Below, piece by piece: positions 1 through 12,021 of a stretch of 64,000 nt of DNA. The notes beneath the pieces are model-generated. The model made no database searches and was not told where the DNA came from. It saw only the letters and a list, made by a program, of their open reading frames with translations. Origin of the DNA: Klebsiella planticola ATCC 33531 (GTDB lineage Bacteria > Pseudomonadota > Gammaproteobacteria > Enterobacterales > Enterobacteriaceae); contig NZ_JMPP01000014.1 of assembly GCF_000735435.1 (NCBI RefSeq), positions 62,001-126,000 of the forward strand, given 5' to 3'. How positions within the stretch are numbered: the stretch's first letter is position 1; the number at the start of each line of letters is the position of its first letter. The translations under genes and the position numbers were made by a program.

Positions 1-30
1 GTGATGTTTTTGCGCATCATTACGCCGCAG

Positions 31-777
31 CTACTGGCCGTGTTGTTCTGGGGGATGAGTTAACGGCGTCTCCAGGTGGACGCGCCGCAGATGGTAGTCC
101 ACCTGGTATTCACTGGCGTTGCGGAACATCACCGAATAGTTCAGAAACTCACCGCTGTCGCTGTAGGAAAGCGAGGTAATCCGCAGCAGCGGCGTCTGTT
201 CCGGCACATTCATTGACCGGGCCAGCTGCTTGTCCGCCAGCACCGGCGTCAGGCTTTCATAGTTACCGCTAATGGTTATCCCGCACTCTTTCTCAATGTA
301 ATCGAATTTTGACCCTTCCAGATGCACCAGCGACAGGTTACGGAACAGTTTGACCGGCATATAGCTGTCTTCCAGCATCAGAGGTTTGCCGTCCACGTAA
401 CGCACCCGGCGTGAAAAGTAGATCCGTTCATTGATTTGTATCCGTAGCTGGCTGGCAATTGCCGGCGGCGCCGGCATGACTTCGAAGATCAGCACCTCGC
501 TGACCACCTCTTTACCTTGCTTGCGTAACACTTCCGCCAGACCGGTGAGGTTAGTGGTCTCGTGATGCACATCTTTACGGGCGACAAAGGTGCCGGATCC
601 GTGGCGGCGAACGACCAGCCCCCAGCTAATCAGCAGTTCGATAGCTTTGCGGATTGTCATCCGCGCCACGCCGAACTCTTCTGCCAGTTTTTTCTCTCCC
701 GGCAGCGGGCTGCCGACATTGAAATCGGAGGAATTCAGCCGAAGGCGCAATCTGTCTGCGATGGATTTATAGATCAC
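31..777 (-). CDS. yidP: GntR/UTRA-family regulator of the alpha-glucoside operon (YidP-like)
   Basis: Transcription factor of the GntR family, HutC/UTRA subgroup. An N-terminal winged helix (about residues 1-70, with LPGEKKLAEEFGVARMTIRK) precedes a UTRA ligand-binding domain (about 85-240) that ends in the typical YHLRR stretch. It is transcribed divergently from the aglA-aglB genes and very probably controls them; the ligand is probably a phosphorylated alpha-glucoside (inference). I chose the GTG at 775-777 as start because an AGAGG lies 7 bases upstream and this matches the start of E. coli YidP as I recall it. An upstream ATG at 808-810 without a clear ribosome binding site would add 11 residues. 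Confidence 0.82.
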   Translation of the reverse strand: MIYKSIADRLRLRLNSSDFNVGSPLPGEKKLAEEFGVARMTIRKAIELLISWGLVVRRHGSGTFVARKDVHHETTNLTGLAEVLRKQGKEVVSEVLIFEVMPAPPAIASQLRIQINERIYFSRRVRYVDGKPLMLEDSYMPVKLFRNLSLVHLEGSKFDYIEKECGITISGNYESLTPVLADKQLARSMNVPEQTPLLRITSLSYSDSGEFLNYSVMFRNASEYQVDYHLRRVHLETPLTHPPEQHGQ

Positions 778-898
778 CAGTAGACCTCTGTTCCACTTTT
801 CAAAAGGCATTGTTACCAATGGATGTTATTAATAATTACTTTAAATACATAAAGATATGATTAATTCACCCTGATGTTTTAATCAGCGTAATTCATGA

Positions 899-926
899 TG
901 TCTATTTTTACTTAAAAAAGTAGACA
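899..926. promoter_or_regulatory. inverted repeat between yidP and aglA, candidate operator
   Basis: TGTCTA (899-904) and TAGACA (921-926) form a perfect 6-bp inverted repeat around an AT-rich centre in the divergent control region of about 300 bases. Position and symmetry suit the GntR-type regulator; this is inference. Nothing else coding is visible between 778 and 1075. Confidence 0.4.
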
Positions 927-1075
927 ACATTGTGGAAATTAAAACCATGAAAGCGATCACGAATCGCAACGCCATCGCATGTTGTCGGACGGGTAAATTC
1001 CTATTCTCGCTTTAGGCCGATACTCAAGACAAATAAGGCCTCTTACCCTACTGGTTGTTAAATGAGGATTTTAAA

Positions 1076-4017
<2,942 letters not shown>

Positions 4018-4027
4018 TCCTCGCCTC

Positions 4028-4060
4028 AACCGGCATCCATCGGGTGCCGGTTCTTTCGCT
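4028..4060 (+). terminator. probable terminator of aglAB
   Basis: AACCGGCA (4028-4035) pairs perfectly with TGCCGGTT (4045-4052) around a 9-base loop directly after the aglB stop, followed by a short pyrimidine-rich stretch. The T tract is weak. Confidence 0.55.
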
Positions 4061-4125
4061 GCTCCCCTGTTCGTAACAAATTACGCTATGCTGAAGCCTG
4101 CTCGCGCTACGAACAAGGAACCCTG

Positions 4126-4473
4126 ATGAAAATTTCTCGCGTCGGCGAAGCGCCGGATTACCGCTTCTCGCTGGCCAACGAACGTACTTTTCTGGCGTGG
4201 ATCCGCACGGCATTAGGTTTTCTTGCCGCCGGGGTTGGCTTAGATCAGCTGGCGCCGGATTTTGCCACGCCGCTGATTCGCGAAGTGCTGGCGCTGTTGC
4301 TATGTCTGTTTGCCGGCGGCCTGGCAATTTATGGCTACCTGCGCTGGCTGAGTAACGAAAAAGCGATGCGCCTGAAGCAGGATCTGCCTTATACCAGAAC
4401 GCTGCTGGTCATTAGCGTCTTATTGATGATCGTGGTGGGGGTGGTGATGGCGCTGGTGCTCTATGGCGGATAG
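4126..4473 (+). CDS. yidH: DUF202 inner-membrane protein YidH
   Basis: Small inner-membrane protein of 115 residues, the same length as E. coli YidH. The conserved LANERTFLAWIRTALGF stretch (about residues 18-34) is the signature of the DUF202 family. Three hydrophobic segments follow (about 29-48, 53-72 and 90-112). The function of the family is not established. It overlaps yidG by 11 bases in another frame, so the two are surely co-translated, and both proteins belong to the same family, suggesting they act together. The start is supported by AAGGAA 7-12 bases upstream. Confidence 0.9.
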   Translation: MKISRVGEAPDYRFSLANERTFLAWIRTALGFLAAGVGLDQLAPDFATPLIREVLALLLCLFAGGLAIYGYLRWLSNEKAMRLKQDLPYTRTLLVISVLLMIVVGVVMALVLYGG

Positions 4474-4825
4474 GCGCCGGGCGCGGCGGGAAAGCGATCC
4501 GGGGCTGCAGCCGGAGCGGACATCGCTGGCCTGGTTTCGAACGTTGCTGGGCTACGCGGCGCTGATGGCGCTGGCGATCAAACATAACTGGCATAGCGCG
4601 GGGGTGCTGTTCTGGCTATCGATTGGCGTACTGGCGATAGCGGCTATTGTGCTCTGGGGCTATACGCGGCGCCGTAATCTGATGGATGTTGACGCAAGTG
4701 ATTTTGTTCAGCCGCAGGCGATACGTGACAAGTTTTTCATTGCCGTCGCCGTCCTTTCGCTATCGCTCATGTTTGCGGCTACGCACCTGCGGCAGATCGC
4801 GTTATTTCTGCAGAATGTGACATAG
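4463..4825 (+). CDS. yidG: DUF202-family inner-membrane protein YidG
   Basis: Membrane protein of 120 residues with three hydrophobic segments and the family motif LQPERTSLAWFRTLLGY (about residues 14-30). It is a paralogue of the preceding YidH and starts inside its 3' end. The function is unknown. The E. coli neighbour yidF is absent: the next gene is dsdA on the opposite strand, separated by a shared hairpin. Confidence 0.9.
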   Translation: MADRRRARRESDPGLQPERTSLAWFRTLLGYAALMALAIKHNWHSAGVLFWLSIGVLAIAAIVLWGYTRRRNLMDVDASDFVQPQAIRDKFFIAVAVLSLSLMFAATHLRQIALFLQNVT

Positions 4826-4832
4826 CGGAAAG

Positions 4833-4867
4833 CGGGCCCAACGGCTTATCATTCGCCGTTGAGCCCG
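4833..4867. terminator. hairpin between convergent yidG and dsdA
   Basis: CGGGC (4833-4837) plus AACGGC (4840-4845) pair with GCCGTT (4855-4860) plus GCCCG (4863-4867). It sits in the 47-base gap between two convergent genes and probably ends transcription from both sides. Confidence 0.6.
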
Positions 4868-4872
4868 TGGTA

Positions 4873-6201
4873 TTAACGCCCTTTCGCCAGATACTGCGCC
4901 ATCTCTTCCTCTGGCACCATGCCGCCGCCGGTCGCCCAGACCAGATGCGTGGCGTTGTCCATTTGGCCGGCCGTGAAGCCGTGCATCTGCTGATATGCCT
5001 CGCTGGCGCAAACGCGCTGCGGTCCGGCCATACCGGCCAGCGCGGACGGCTCCAGGTGGATATTTTCAGCTTTCGCCAGCCAGCCCAGCATGTCGTACAT
5101 CGTCTGGTCGCTGAGGGTATAGAAGCCATCCAGCAGACGCTCCATGGCCCTGCCGACAAATCCGGAAGCCCGACCCACGGCCAGGCCATCGGCGGCAGTC
5201 AGGTTATCAATACCCAGGTCCTGGACCGAAATTTCATCATGCAGGCCGGTATGGACGCCGAGCAACATACAAGGAGAGTGCGTGGGTTCAGCAAAGAAAC
5301 AGTGTACATGGTCGCCGAAAGCCAGCTTGAGACCAAACGCAACCCCGCCAGGGCCGCCGCCGACGCCACACGGCAGATAGACAAACAGCGGATGATCGGC
5401 ATCGACCACACGTCCCTGGCGGGCAAACTGCGCTTTCAGGCGCTCGCCTGCGACGGCATAGCCGAGGAACAGCGTGCGCGAGTTCTCATCATCGATAAAG
5501 AAGCAGTTGGGGTCCCCTTCGGCGGCTTTACGCCCCTGCTCGACCGCGACGCCGTAATCCTGTTCGTATTCAACCACCGTTACGCCGTGGCTGCGCAGCT
5601 TCGCTTTTTTCCATGCCCGGGCATCGGCAGACATATGCACGGTGACGTTAAAACCGATACATGCGCTCATGATGCCAATCGACATCCCCAGGTTGCCGGT
5701 GGAGCCGACGGCGATGCTGTACTGGCTAAAGAACTGCTTAAATTCCGGGGTCAGCAGCTTGCGATAGTCATCTTCGGTAGTCAGTAACCCCGCTTCCAGC
5801 GCCAGCTTTTCGGCGTGGGTCAGCACCTCGTAAATACCGCCGCGGGCCTTGATGGAGCCGGAAATCGGCAGATGACTGTCTTTTTTCAGCAGCAGATCGC
5901 CGCTGACGGGCCGGGCAAACGCCTGCTCCAGCCGTGCTTTCATTGCCGGGATAGCGACCAGTTCGGATTCAATAATCCCACCGGTGGCGGCGGTTTCCGG
6001 GAATGCCTGCGCCAGATACGGCGCAAAGCGCTCAAGGCGGGCACGGGCGTCCTGAACATCGTCAGCCGTCAGGCCAACGTACGGTAAACCTTCCGCCAGC
6101 GAAGTGGTTGCCGGGTTAAACCAGGTGGTTTCTTTCAGGTCAACCAGATCCTTCAGCAGAGGAAACCGGGCAAGTAAAGTGGTCATGTCAGCGTTTTTCA
6201 T
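4873..6201 (-). CDS. dsdA: D-serine ammonia-lyase (dehydratase)
   Basis: Pyridoxal-phosphate enzyme of fold type II that converts D-serine to pyruvate and ammonia in the cytoplasm. Lys118 in SGSIKARGG is the cofactor-binding lysine, the serine-binding region [11 protein letters not shown] follows at about 167-177, and the glycine-rich phosphate loop CGVGGGPGG lies at about 279-287. At 442 residues it has the usual DsdA length. It is the second gene after dsdX with a 17-base gap. Induction by D-serine through the divergent DsdC is expected from the known system. It detoxifies D-serine and lets the cell use it as a carbon and nitrogen source. Confidence 0.96.
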   Translation of the reverse strand: MKNADMTTLLARFPLLKDLVDLKETTWFNPATTSLAEGLPYVGLTADDVQDARARLERFAPYLAQAFPETAATGGIIESELVAIPAMKARLEQAFARPVSGDLLLKKDSHLPISGSIKARGGIYEVLTHAEKLALEAGLLTTEDDYRKLLTPEFKQFFSQYSIAVGSTGNLGMSIGIMSACIGFNVTVHMSADARAWKKAKLRSHGVTVVEYEQDYGVAVEQGRKAAEGDPNCFFIDDENSRTLFLGYAVAGERLKAQFARQGRVVDADHPLFVYLPCGVGGGPGGVAFGLKLAFGDHVHCFFAEPTHSPCMLLGVHTGLHDEISVQDLGIDNLTAADGLAVGRASGFVGRAMERLLDGFYTLSDQTMYDMLGWLAKAENIHLEPSALAGMAGPQRVCASEAYQQMHGFTAGQMDNATHLVWATGGGMVPEEEMAQYLAKGR

Positions 6202-6218
6202 ATTACGTCTCTTTGCGC

Positions 6219-7556
6219 TCAGATGATGAAAGAAAGCAGGAACGTGCAGGCTAGTGCAAGTAAGGATGCGATAAATGTTGCCGTTGTATAGTATTTGAAC
6301 GTCTCACTCAGGCTCGCACCACAGTATTGTTTAACCAGCCAGAACAGGGAATCGGTAACGATCGTGCAGCCAATTGCGCCGGAACCAATGGCAATGGCGA
6401 TGATCTCCGGGCTAACGCCAGGGTAGAGCGGCAGCATCGGTGCCACGATGGCCGTGGCCCCCATCATGGCAACGGTGGCAGAACCCACCGCCGCGTGCAG
6501 AATCAGCGCCACCAGCCAGGCCAGCAGAATCGGGTGCATATGCAGACCGGAGAGAATAACCGCCAGCGAATCAGCCAGGCCGCTGGTTTTCAGGACCGCG
6601 TTGAACGCGCCGCCTGCGCCGATAATCAGCAGGATATTGGCAATAGAACCAAAGCCCTTTTCGGTATGGGTCAGCAGCGTGGCCATGCCCATATTCTGAC
6701 GGATACCGAGGACGTAGTAAGCCACGAAGACGGCGATAAACATGGCGGTAATTGGATTACCGATAAACTCCAGCAGCATATACAGCGTGCCGGTTTTGGC
6801 CATATTCAGCTCGGCGACGGTTTTCACCAGCATCAGAGCGATCGGCAGCAAAATGGTCAACAGCGTGGCGGCGAGCGACGGCAGCGTCTCTTCTTGACGA
6901 ACGTCCAGATTGGCGAACTCGGCAGGAACCGCTTTGAACGGCAGGCGGTTGCCCAGCAGCTTCAGGAACAGCGGGCCGCCAACCAGTGAGGCCATCAACC
7001 CGACCAGCAAACCATAGACAATCACGGTACCGATATCGGCGCCCAGCTTATTGGCGACGAACAGCGCCGCCGGGTGCGGCGGTACCACGCAGTGCACGGC
7101 CATTAGCGCGGTACACAGCGGAATCGCCAGCTTCAGCAGAGAGGTGTGGGTCTTTTTGGCAATAGAAAAGGCCAGCGGAATCAGCAGCACGACGCCGACT
7201 TCGACAAACAGCGTAATCCCGCAAATCAGGCCAACCAGTACCATGATCACATCGACCGACAGCCAGCGACAGCGCTGAAGCGTCAGGCCGATACGTTCGG
7301 CGGCGCCTGAAATCTCCATCATTTTGCCCAGAATGGTGCCGAGGCCGATCACTGCCGCCAGGAAACCGAGGGTTCCACCGATCCCATTTTCAATGGCGTT
7401 GACCATGTCCAGTGGGCTCATCCCCATCATTGCGCCGACGAAGAAACTGGCTAACAGCAGCGCCAGAAAGGGGTGAAATTTCAGTTTTACGATAGTCAAA
7501 ACAATCAACACAATGCTGATTAATAACGTGCTCACAACCCAAATCTGAGATTCCAT
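6219..7556 (-). CDS. dsdX: D-serine transporter DsdX (Gnt permease family)
   Basis: Proton symporter of the gluconate permease family that brings D-serine across the inner membrane. The protein is strongly hydrophobic throughout, with motifs such as [19 protein letters not shown] and [20 protein letters not shown] chose the ATG at 7554-7556 (MESQIWVV) because GAGGTGGGG precedes it and the length of 445 equals E. coli DsdX; a longer in-frame opening to 7607 adds residues without family support. It is co-transcribed with dsdA and divergent from dsdC. Confidence 0.95.
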   Translation of the reverse strand: MESQIWVVSTLLISIVLIVLTIVKLKFHPFLALLLASFFVGAMMGMSPLDMVNAIENGIGGTLGFLAAVIGLGTILGKMMEISGAAERIGLTLQRCRWLSVDVIMVLVGLICGITLFVEVGVVLLIPLAFSIAKKTHTSLLKLAIPLCTALMAVHCVVPPHPAALFVANKLGADIGTVIVYGLLVGLMASLVGGPLFLKLLGNRLPFKAVPAEFANLDVRQEETLPSLAATLLTILLPIALMLVKTVAELNMAKTGTLYMLLEFIGNPITAMFIAVFVAYYVLGIRQNMGMATLLTHTEKGFGSIANILLIIGAGGAFNAVLKTSGLADSLAVILSGLHMHPILLAWLVALILHAAVGSATVAMMGATAIVAPMLPLYPGVSPEIIAIAIGSGAIGCTIVTDSLFWLVKQYCGASLSETFKYYTTATFIASLLALACTFLLSFII

Positions 7557-7781
7557 ACCCCACCTCGCCCGTGAATAAGATGGGGTTATTGAACAGAAAA
7601 ACGACACCGGCTGACAAACGATATAAATGGCGCTTAAGGTGAATTAGATTGAATCAAAATGGTGATTAAAGTCTAAAAATGGCTTTTATTTGCGTTATGA
7701 GTCACTTTTTTTCATCTTTAAACCCATGTCGGGTGACCATTTTTCTTACAATCAGCGGTAAAAAATCAGGGGAACCGAACG

Positions 7782-8708
7782 ATGGATGTCGCTAAAGAGA
7801 TAGGCAACCGGCTGCTCAACGGCTGGCAGTTGTCAAAGCTGTATACCTTTGAGGTCGCCGCACGGCATGAATCTTTCGCGCTGGCGGCGGAAGAGCTGTC
7901 GCTGACCCCCAGCGCAGTGAGCCACCGGATGAATCAGCTGGAGGAAGAGCTGGGTATTCAGCTTTTTGTACGCTCTCATCGGAAAGTGGAGTTAACCCAT
8001 GAGGGGAGGCGGGTGTTCTGGGCGCTGAAATCCTCGCTGGACAGTCTGAACCAGGAGATTCTGGATATCAAAAACCAGGAGCTGTCAGGTACGCTGACCG
8101 TCTACTCACGTCCGTCGATCGCCCAGTGCTGGCTGGTACCGGCGCTCGGGGACTTTACCCGCCGTTATCCGTCGATATCGCTGACTGTTCTGACCGGTAA
8201 CGATAACGTGAATATGCAGCGAGCGGGTATCGATCTGGCGCTCTATTTCGACGATCTGCCTTCATCGCAATTAACCCACCATTATCTGATGGATGAAGCC
8301 ATCGTCCCGGTTTGCACGGCGGACTATGCCCGGCAGCATCAGCTCCAGCAACATCCCGATAATCTGCAACATTGCACCCTGCTGCACGATCGCCAGGCCT
8401 GGAGCAATGATTCTGGCACCGACGAATGGTTTAGCTGGGCGCAGCACTTTGGGGTTAACTTGCCGCAATCGTCGGGTATTGGTTTCGATCGCTCAGATTT
8501 GGCGGTGATTGCTGCCATGAATCATGTTGGCGTGGCGATGGGGCGTAAGCGGCTGGTTCAAAAGCGTCTGGCGAGCGGAGAGCTGATTGCGCCCTTTGGC
8601 GAGATGACGCTGAAATGCCACCAGCACTACTATGTGACCACGTTAGCGGGGCGCCAGTGGCCGAAAATAGACGCCTTTATTCACTGGCTACAAAGTCTGG
8701 CGCAATGA
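7782..8708 (+). CDS. dsdC: LysR-family activator of D-serine catabolism
   Basis: LysR-type regulator of 308 residues. The N-terminal helix-turn-helix lies at about residues 20-80 (FEVAARHESFALAAEELSLT), followed by the substrate-binding domain to the C-terminus. It is divergent from dsdX-dsdA, the arrangement of the E. coli dsdC-dsdXA locus, where DsdC with D-serine activates dsdXA. The 225-base intergenic region (7557-7781) is AT-rich and must hold the control sites; I could not fix an operator with confidence. Confidence 0.93.
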   Translation: MDVAKEIGNRLLNGWQLSKLYTFEVAARHESFALAAEELSLTPSAVSHRMNQLEEELGIQLFVRSHRKVELTHEGRRVFWALKSSLDSLNQEILDIKNQELSGTLTVYSRPSIAQCWLVPALGDFTRRYPSISLTVLTGNDNVNMQRAGIDLALYFDDLPSSQLTHHYLMDEAIVPVCTADYARQHQLQQHPDNLQHCTLLHDRQAWSNDSGTDEWFSWAQHFGVNLPQSSGIGFDRSDLAVIAAMNHVGVAMGRKRLVQKRLASGELIAPFGEMTLKCHQHYYVTTLAGRQWPKIDAFIHWLQSLAQ

Positions 8709-8712
8709 TTTT

Positions 8713-8750
8713 CCCCGGACGCGGGATAAGGCGCAGGCCGCTATCCGGGG
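8713..8750. repeat. REP-like inverted repeat between convergent dsdC and emrD
   Basis: CCCCGGA (8713-8719) and TCCGGGG (8744-8750) flank a core with GGATAAGGCGCAGGCCGC, which resembles the enterobacterial REP/BIME unit. It lies between convergent genes, as REP sequences usually do, and may also act as a terminator. Confidence 0.65.
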
Positions 8751-8762
8751 AGACTCCGGTGC

Positions 8763-9947
8763 TTAAACCGGCTGCTGGTGGCGGCTGAAGCGCGAAGCCA
8801 GCGGCAGCCAGCACAGCAGAATCAGCAGCCCCATGAGCATCATCAATAACCCCAGGCTGCTTTGACCGGTCTGCGGCATCATCGCCGAGAGCCAGGCCAG
8901 GACGCCGGAGCCGATGTTTTGCAGGCCGCCCACCAGCGCGCCTGCCGTCCCGGCGAGGAACGGGAAGGGTTCCATCGCGCCGCTGGTCGCCAGCGGAAAC
9001 AGCATGCCGGCGCCAAAGAAAAACAGCGCCGCGGGCACCAGCAGCGTCCAGACGGTCATGATGCCCATCAGGCCAGGGATCCACATCATAATGCCCGCCA
9101 GCAGGCAGCAAATCACCGATTGCCACATCAGGGTCGGGAAGCGTTTATGCGGGCGTCCGGCAAACCAGGCACCGAAAAAAGCCGCCGGGATGGGCAGAAT
9201 AAACAGAATACTCACCGCCATGCTGCTTAAGCCCAGCACGGCGCCCATCAGCACGCCGGAACAGGCTTCGAACACGGCGATGCCGGCGAGGCCGCCAATC
9301 AGCATCAGCAGATAGCAGTTGAACGCGGTATTGCCGAACAGCGTTTTGTAACTGGTCGCCAGCCGGGAGCGCGGTGCGCCAGCCGGACGGGTTTCAGGCA
9401 TCCAGCGCGCCATGCTAAAGGTTACGCCCGCGCACAAAATCAGCAGGAAAGCGTAGCAGGCGCGCCAGCTCCACAGCGTATTGAGGATACCGCCAATCAG
9501 CGGCGCCAGCAGCGGGCTGACCAAAATTCCCATATTTAACAGGCTGTTGGCATGCCTGAGCTGGGCACCTTCATACAGATCGCGCGGCAGCGTGCGCGCC
9601 ATGACCCCGCCGACGCCGGTTCCCATACCCTGGATGGCGCTGGCGATAATCAGCACCGTCAGGCTGTGGGTGGTGATAGCAACCAGCGTCGCCAGCATAA
9701 AGATAGACATCCCGATGAGGATCACCGGACGTCTTCCTACGCGGTCAGACAGCGGGCCATAAAAGAGCTGAGAGACGCCATAGGTCAGCAAATAGGCCGC
9801 CATTACGCTCTGCACGGCCCCTTCACGGGCGTTCAGCGAGATAGCCATGTCGGCGATCGCCGGGATATAAATGGTCTGCGCCATCTGGCCAACGGCCACC
9901 AGCAGTACCAGCATCAACAACAAAGTGAAGTTCTTATGCCGTTTCAT
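8763..9947 (-). CDS. emrD: multidrug efflux MFS transporter EmrD
   Basis: Proton-driven major facilitator exporter with 12 membrane segments, 394 residues, the same length as E. coli EmrD. The MFS loop motif GPLSDRVGRRPVI is at about residues 67-79 and the exporter motif region GMGTGVGGVMAR at about 113-124. In E. coli it exports uncouplers and some detergents. The ATG at 9945-9947 (MKRHKNF) gives the family length; the in-frame upstream extension to 10157 is not supported. The ribosome binding site is weak. Confidence 0.94.
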   Translation of the reverse strand: MKRHKNFTLLLMLVLLVAVGQMAQTIYIPAIADMAISLNAREGAVQSVMAAYLLTYGVSQLFYGPLSDRVGRRPVILIGMSIFMLATLVAITTHSLTVLIIASAIQGMGTGVGGVMARTLPRDLYEGAQLRHANSLLNMGILVSPLLAPLIGGILNTLWSWRACYAFLLILCAGVTFSMARWMPETRPAGAPRSRLATSYKTLFGNTAFNCYLLMLIGGLAGIAVFEACSGVLMGAVLGLSSMAVSILFILPIPAAFFGAWFAGRPHKRFPTLMWQSVICCLLAGIMMWIPGLMGIMTVWTLLVPAALFFFGAGMLFPLATSGAMEPFPFLAGTAGALVGGLQNIGSGVLAWLSAMMPQTGQSSLGLLMMLMGLLILLCWLPLASRFSRHQQPV

Positions 9948-10122
9948 GTCGATGAATACTTTGTGAGTATAGGTAAATGAAGAATATGTGACTGGCACAT
10001 CCCTTAAATGCTGGAGGAATCTACCACATAAAAATGACAGTACAACTATATGACGATGATTGGAGAGGGATTTCAGGCAGGTTTTGTAAACAATAATCGG
10101 CAACAAATGTTGCCATTCTGCG

Positions 10123-10956
10123 TTAGGACAGACGCAGCAGAATAGCCCCCGCCGCAATGCCGCAGGCGGCGACGATTCGCAGGGCGATAAGCTTCTCTTT
10201 GAGCAGCACCAACGCGATGACGGCGCCGAATAAAATCGAGGTTTCTCGCAGCGCGGCCACCACTGCCAGCGGTGCCTGGGTCATCGCCCACAGTGCCAGG
10301 CCGTATGATCCCATCGTACTCAGGCCGCCGATGGCGCCTTTTTTCCAGTGCTGGCGCAGATAGCGGCTGGCTTCCTGGCGCCGATAGATCATCGACCAGC
10401 TCAGCAGACAGCAGCCGTTCATAAAAAAGGACCATAGCGTGTAGCCCAGCGCCGTATCCGACAACCGCACGCCGGTACCATCAACTAACGTATAGCCGGC
10501 GATAAAACAGGCGTTGATCAGCGCGAGGGTGATGCCGTAGCCGGAGCGGGTCCGACCGTTGCAGGCCATGGCGAGGATCGCCAGACAAATTACGCCAATC
10601 CCTGTCCATGCCAGCGGCGACAGCGTATCGCCGAGGAATGCGACGCTAATCACCGCCACCAGCAGCGGCGCGGTGCCGCGCATCAGTGGATAGGTCTGAC
10701 TCATGTCGGAGACCTGGTAGGTTTTGGCGACCAGAACGGTGTAGACCACCTGCAGTGCGCTGGAAAGCACCAGATACGGCGCGCTGGCCAGGGAGGGCTG
10801 CGGCGCGAAAGGCAATGCAACCAGGGCGGTCAGCGCGGCGGAGCCGCTCACGCCGATCGCCGCGTACAGCTTATCTCCACTTGCTTTGACGATAGCATTC
10901 CAGCTGGCATGCAGCAGGGCGGCGAACAGCAGAACGCAGAAAACGGTTATCGTCAT
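10123..10956 (-). CDS. EamA/DMT-family permease
   Basis: Inner-membrane protein of 277 residues with about ten hydrophobic segments arranged as two EamA repeats (about 1-135 and 145-277). The repeat-end motif PLAVVAALRETSILFGAVIALVLL is typical of drug/metabolite transporters. The substrate cannot be told. It is on the same strand as emrD but separated by 175 bases, and is absent from the E. coli K-12 locus as I recall it, so it is an accessory insertion beside emrD. Confidence 0.75.
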   Translation of the reverse strand: MTITVFCVLLFAALLHASWNAIVKASGDKLYAAIGVSGSAALTALVALPFAPQPSLASAPYLVLSSALQVVYTVLVAKTYQVSDMSQTYPLMRGTAPLLVAVISVAFLGDTLSPLAWTGIGVICLAILAMACNGRTRSGYGITLALINACFIAGYTLVDGTGVRLSDTALGYTLWSFFMNGCCLLSWSMIYRRQEASRYLRQHWKKGAIGGLSTMGSYGLALWAMTQAPLAVVAALRETSILFGAVIALVLLKEKLIALRIVAACGIAAGAILLRLS

Positions 10957-11025
10957 GGCAGGTGTGTTGGTGAGTGGCCGGGTCCTGGAACTGTAACACG
11001 GGCATTTTCACCCGGCCAGCCGCGC

Positions 11026-11472
11026 TTAAAGTGAGCAGAACAGGCGATGAGTGACCCGCGGCTCATCATAAACCGGACGAAATCCAAGCGATTCATAAAA
11101 TGGCCACGCCGACGGCGGCGCGTGAGTGTTGAGAAAATCAAACCAGGTGCCGGAGTGGGTGATGACGGCCACCAGCAGCTGCTGACCAATATTCCGCCGA
11201 CGAAAGGCATCGCTGATGTATAAATGGCGGATGCGCCCGGTTCGCAGCTGCGGGCTGAAGGGGTCAACATTCAGCCCGCAAATTCCCACCAGCTGCCCGC
11301 CGACAAAGGCACCCAGCAGTTTTTCACCCGGCGCACTAAAGCGGTTTTTCCCGCTTTGCCAGTTCTCCGCCAGGCGGCGCAGCATATTGAAATGTTGGGC
11401 GAGGCTTTCACTGCGCAAAGCCAGAAACCCGGGGTCGTCGGGGGTCGTGGCGGCAATCAACAGCGGTGGCAT
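11026..11472 (-). CDS. GNAT-family N-acetyltransferase
   Basis: Predicted acetyl-CoA dependent N-acetyltransferase of 148 residues. The core region has LYISDAFRRRNIGQQLL (about residues 86-102), the acetyl-CoA pyrophosphate loop, followed by the GTWFDFLNTHAPPSAWPFYESLGF stretch typical of motif B. I chose the ATG at 11470-11472 because GGAG lies 6 bases upstream. The substrate is unknown. It precedes the EamA permease on the same strand with a 69-base gap and may be co-transcribed with it. Confidence 0.75.
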   Translation of the reverse strand: MPPLLIAATTPDDPGFLALRSESLAQHFNMLRRLAENWQSGKNRFSAPGEKLLGAFVGGQLVGICGLNVDPFSPQLRTGRIRHLYISDAFRRRNIGQQLLVAVITHSGTWFDFLNTHAPPSAWPFYESLGFRPVYDEPRVTHRLFCSL

Positions 11473-11517
11473 GATTTTCTCCAGCAAGTCAGCATAAGGT
11501 TAATGGGAACCGCCTGT

Positions 11518-11541
11518 AGAGGGGCGGTTTCCCGCCCCTCT
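11518..11541. terminator. strong hairpin downstream of tisB
   Basis: A perfect 10-bp stem, AGAGGGGCGG (11518-11527) with CCGCCCCTCT (11532-11541), and a 4-base loop lie about 20 bases beyond the tisB stop. It lacks a clear T tract but is well placed to end or protect the tisB mRNA. Confidence 0.55.
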
Positions 11542-11562
11542 CAGGTGCGACTTGAACCTGAA

Positions 11563-11652
11563 TCAGCGCAGCTGTTTCAGGACAGCATCAAGCAGTTGCA
11601 ACACGGCAACCATGAGTTTCAGGATAAGAACAATAATATCCATGGCACCCAT
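11563..11652 (-). CDS. tisB: SOS-induced type I toxin TisB
   Basis: A 29-residue hydrophobic peptide whose central part reads LILKLMVAVLQLLDAVLK, matching the membrane-spanning toxin TisB of E. coli in both length and sequence pattern. It is too short for ordinary gene finders. In E. coli TisB inserts in the inner membrane, lowers the proton-motive force and promotes persister formation after DNA damage. Here it lies between emrD and ivbL exactly as in E. coli. A LexA box (11906-11925) stands upstream of a long 5' leader, and the divergent istR RNA follows. An internal ATG at 11641-11643 would give 26 residues. Confidence 0.93.
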   Translation of the reverse strand: MGAMDIIVLILKLMVAVLQLLDAVLKQLR

Positions 11653-11773
11653 ACGCGTCTCCTCTGGTACAGGAGCACGACCGGCTGGCGTACCTTTCCG
11701 CCGCCTGTTGCCAGCCAGGGTATACGCCGACTACCGGGACACGTTGCCGTGCCCAGAAGACATTAGCGTATTT

Positions 11774-11794
11774 GTTGACGTAACACAGTGTGCT
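11774..11794 (-). other. tisB mRNA segment complementary to IstR-1
   Basis: On the plus strand 11774-11794 repeats the first 21 bases of istR-1 (12022-12042) with only two differences. The tisB transcript runs on the minus strand, so this leader segment can pair with IstR-1 through 19 Watson-Crick pairs and one G-U pair with one mismatch. In E. coli this pairing blocks the ribosome standby site of the tisAB mRNA. Confidence 0.85.
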
Positions 11795-11893
11795 CTCTCG
11801 GGGTTAAGGCGCTGACGGCACCACCCGTTTCAGCCAGGACTTTATTGCGCCGGTGATACATGCGGCCCCGAATGACACAATGTGAACGTTTTC

Positions 11894-11899
11894 AGTATA
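11894..11899 (-). promoter_or_regulatory. -10 element of the tisB promoter
   Basis: On the minus strand these bases read TATACT, seven bases beyond the LexA box, so LexA would cover the -35 to -10 region. The start of transcription is expected near 11886. Confidence 0.6.
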
Positions 11900-11905
11900 A
11901 ACAAA

Positions 11906-11925
11906 TACTGTATATATAAACAGTA
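11906..11925. promoter_or_regulatory. LexA (SOS) box of tisB/istR-2
   Basis: TACTGT and ACAGTA arms flank an AT-rich centre, giving CTG-N10-CAG (CTG at 11908-11910, CAG at 11921-11923), the LexA consensus with perfect arms. It lies between tisB and istR; in E. coli it controls tisB and the longer IstR-2 transcript. Confidence 0.92.
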
Positions 11926-11986
11926 TTTTCTCGACAAAATTGCGCTCGCCATCCATACTCTACTTTGGCAAAAACCGGGGTGAAAA

Positions 11987-12015
11987 TTGCGTGAACGCCT
12001 GCGCGCGCGTATACT
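11987..12015 (+). promoter_or_regulatory. promoter of istR-1
   Basis: TTGCGT (11987-11992) and TATACT (12010-12015) are spaced by exactly 17 bases and place the start at about 12022. It is separate from the LexA box, in line with the constitutive IstR-1 of E. coli. Confidence 0.75.
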
Positions 12016-12021
12016 TTCAGC

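Noticed and set aside
4867-5787. 306-codon open frame on the plus strand
   Set aside because: Antisense to dsdA, whose catalytic lysine and full length are intact; no family features in the antisense product.
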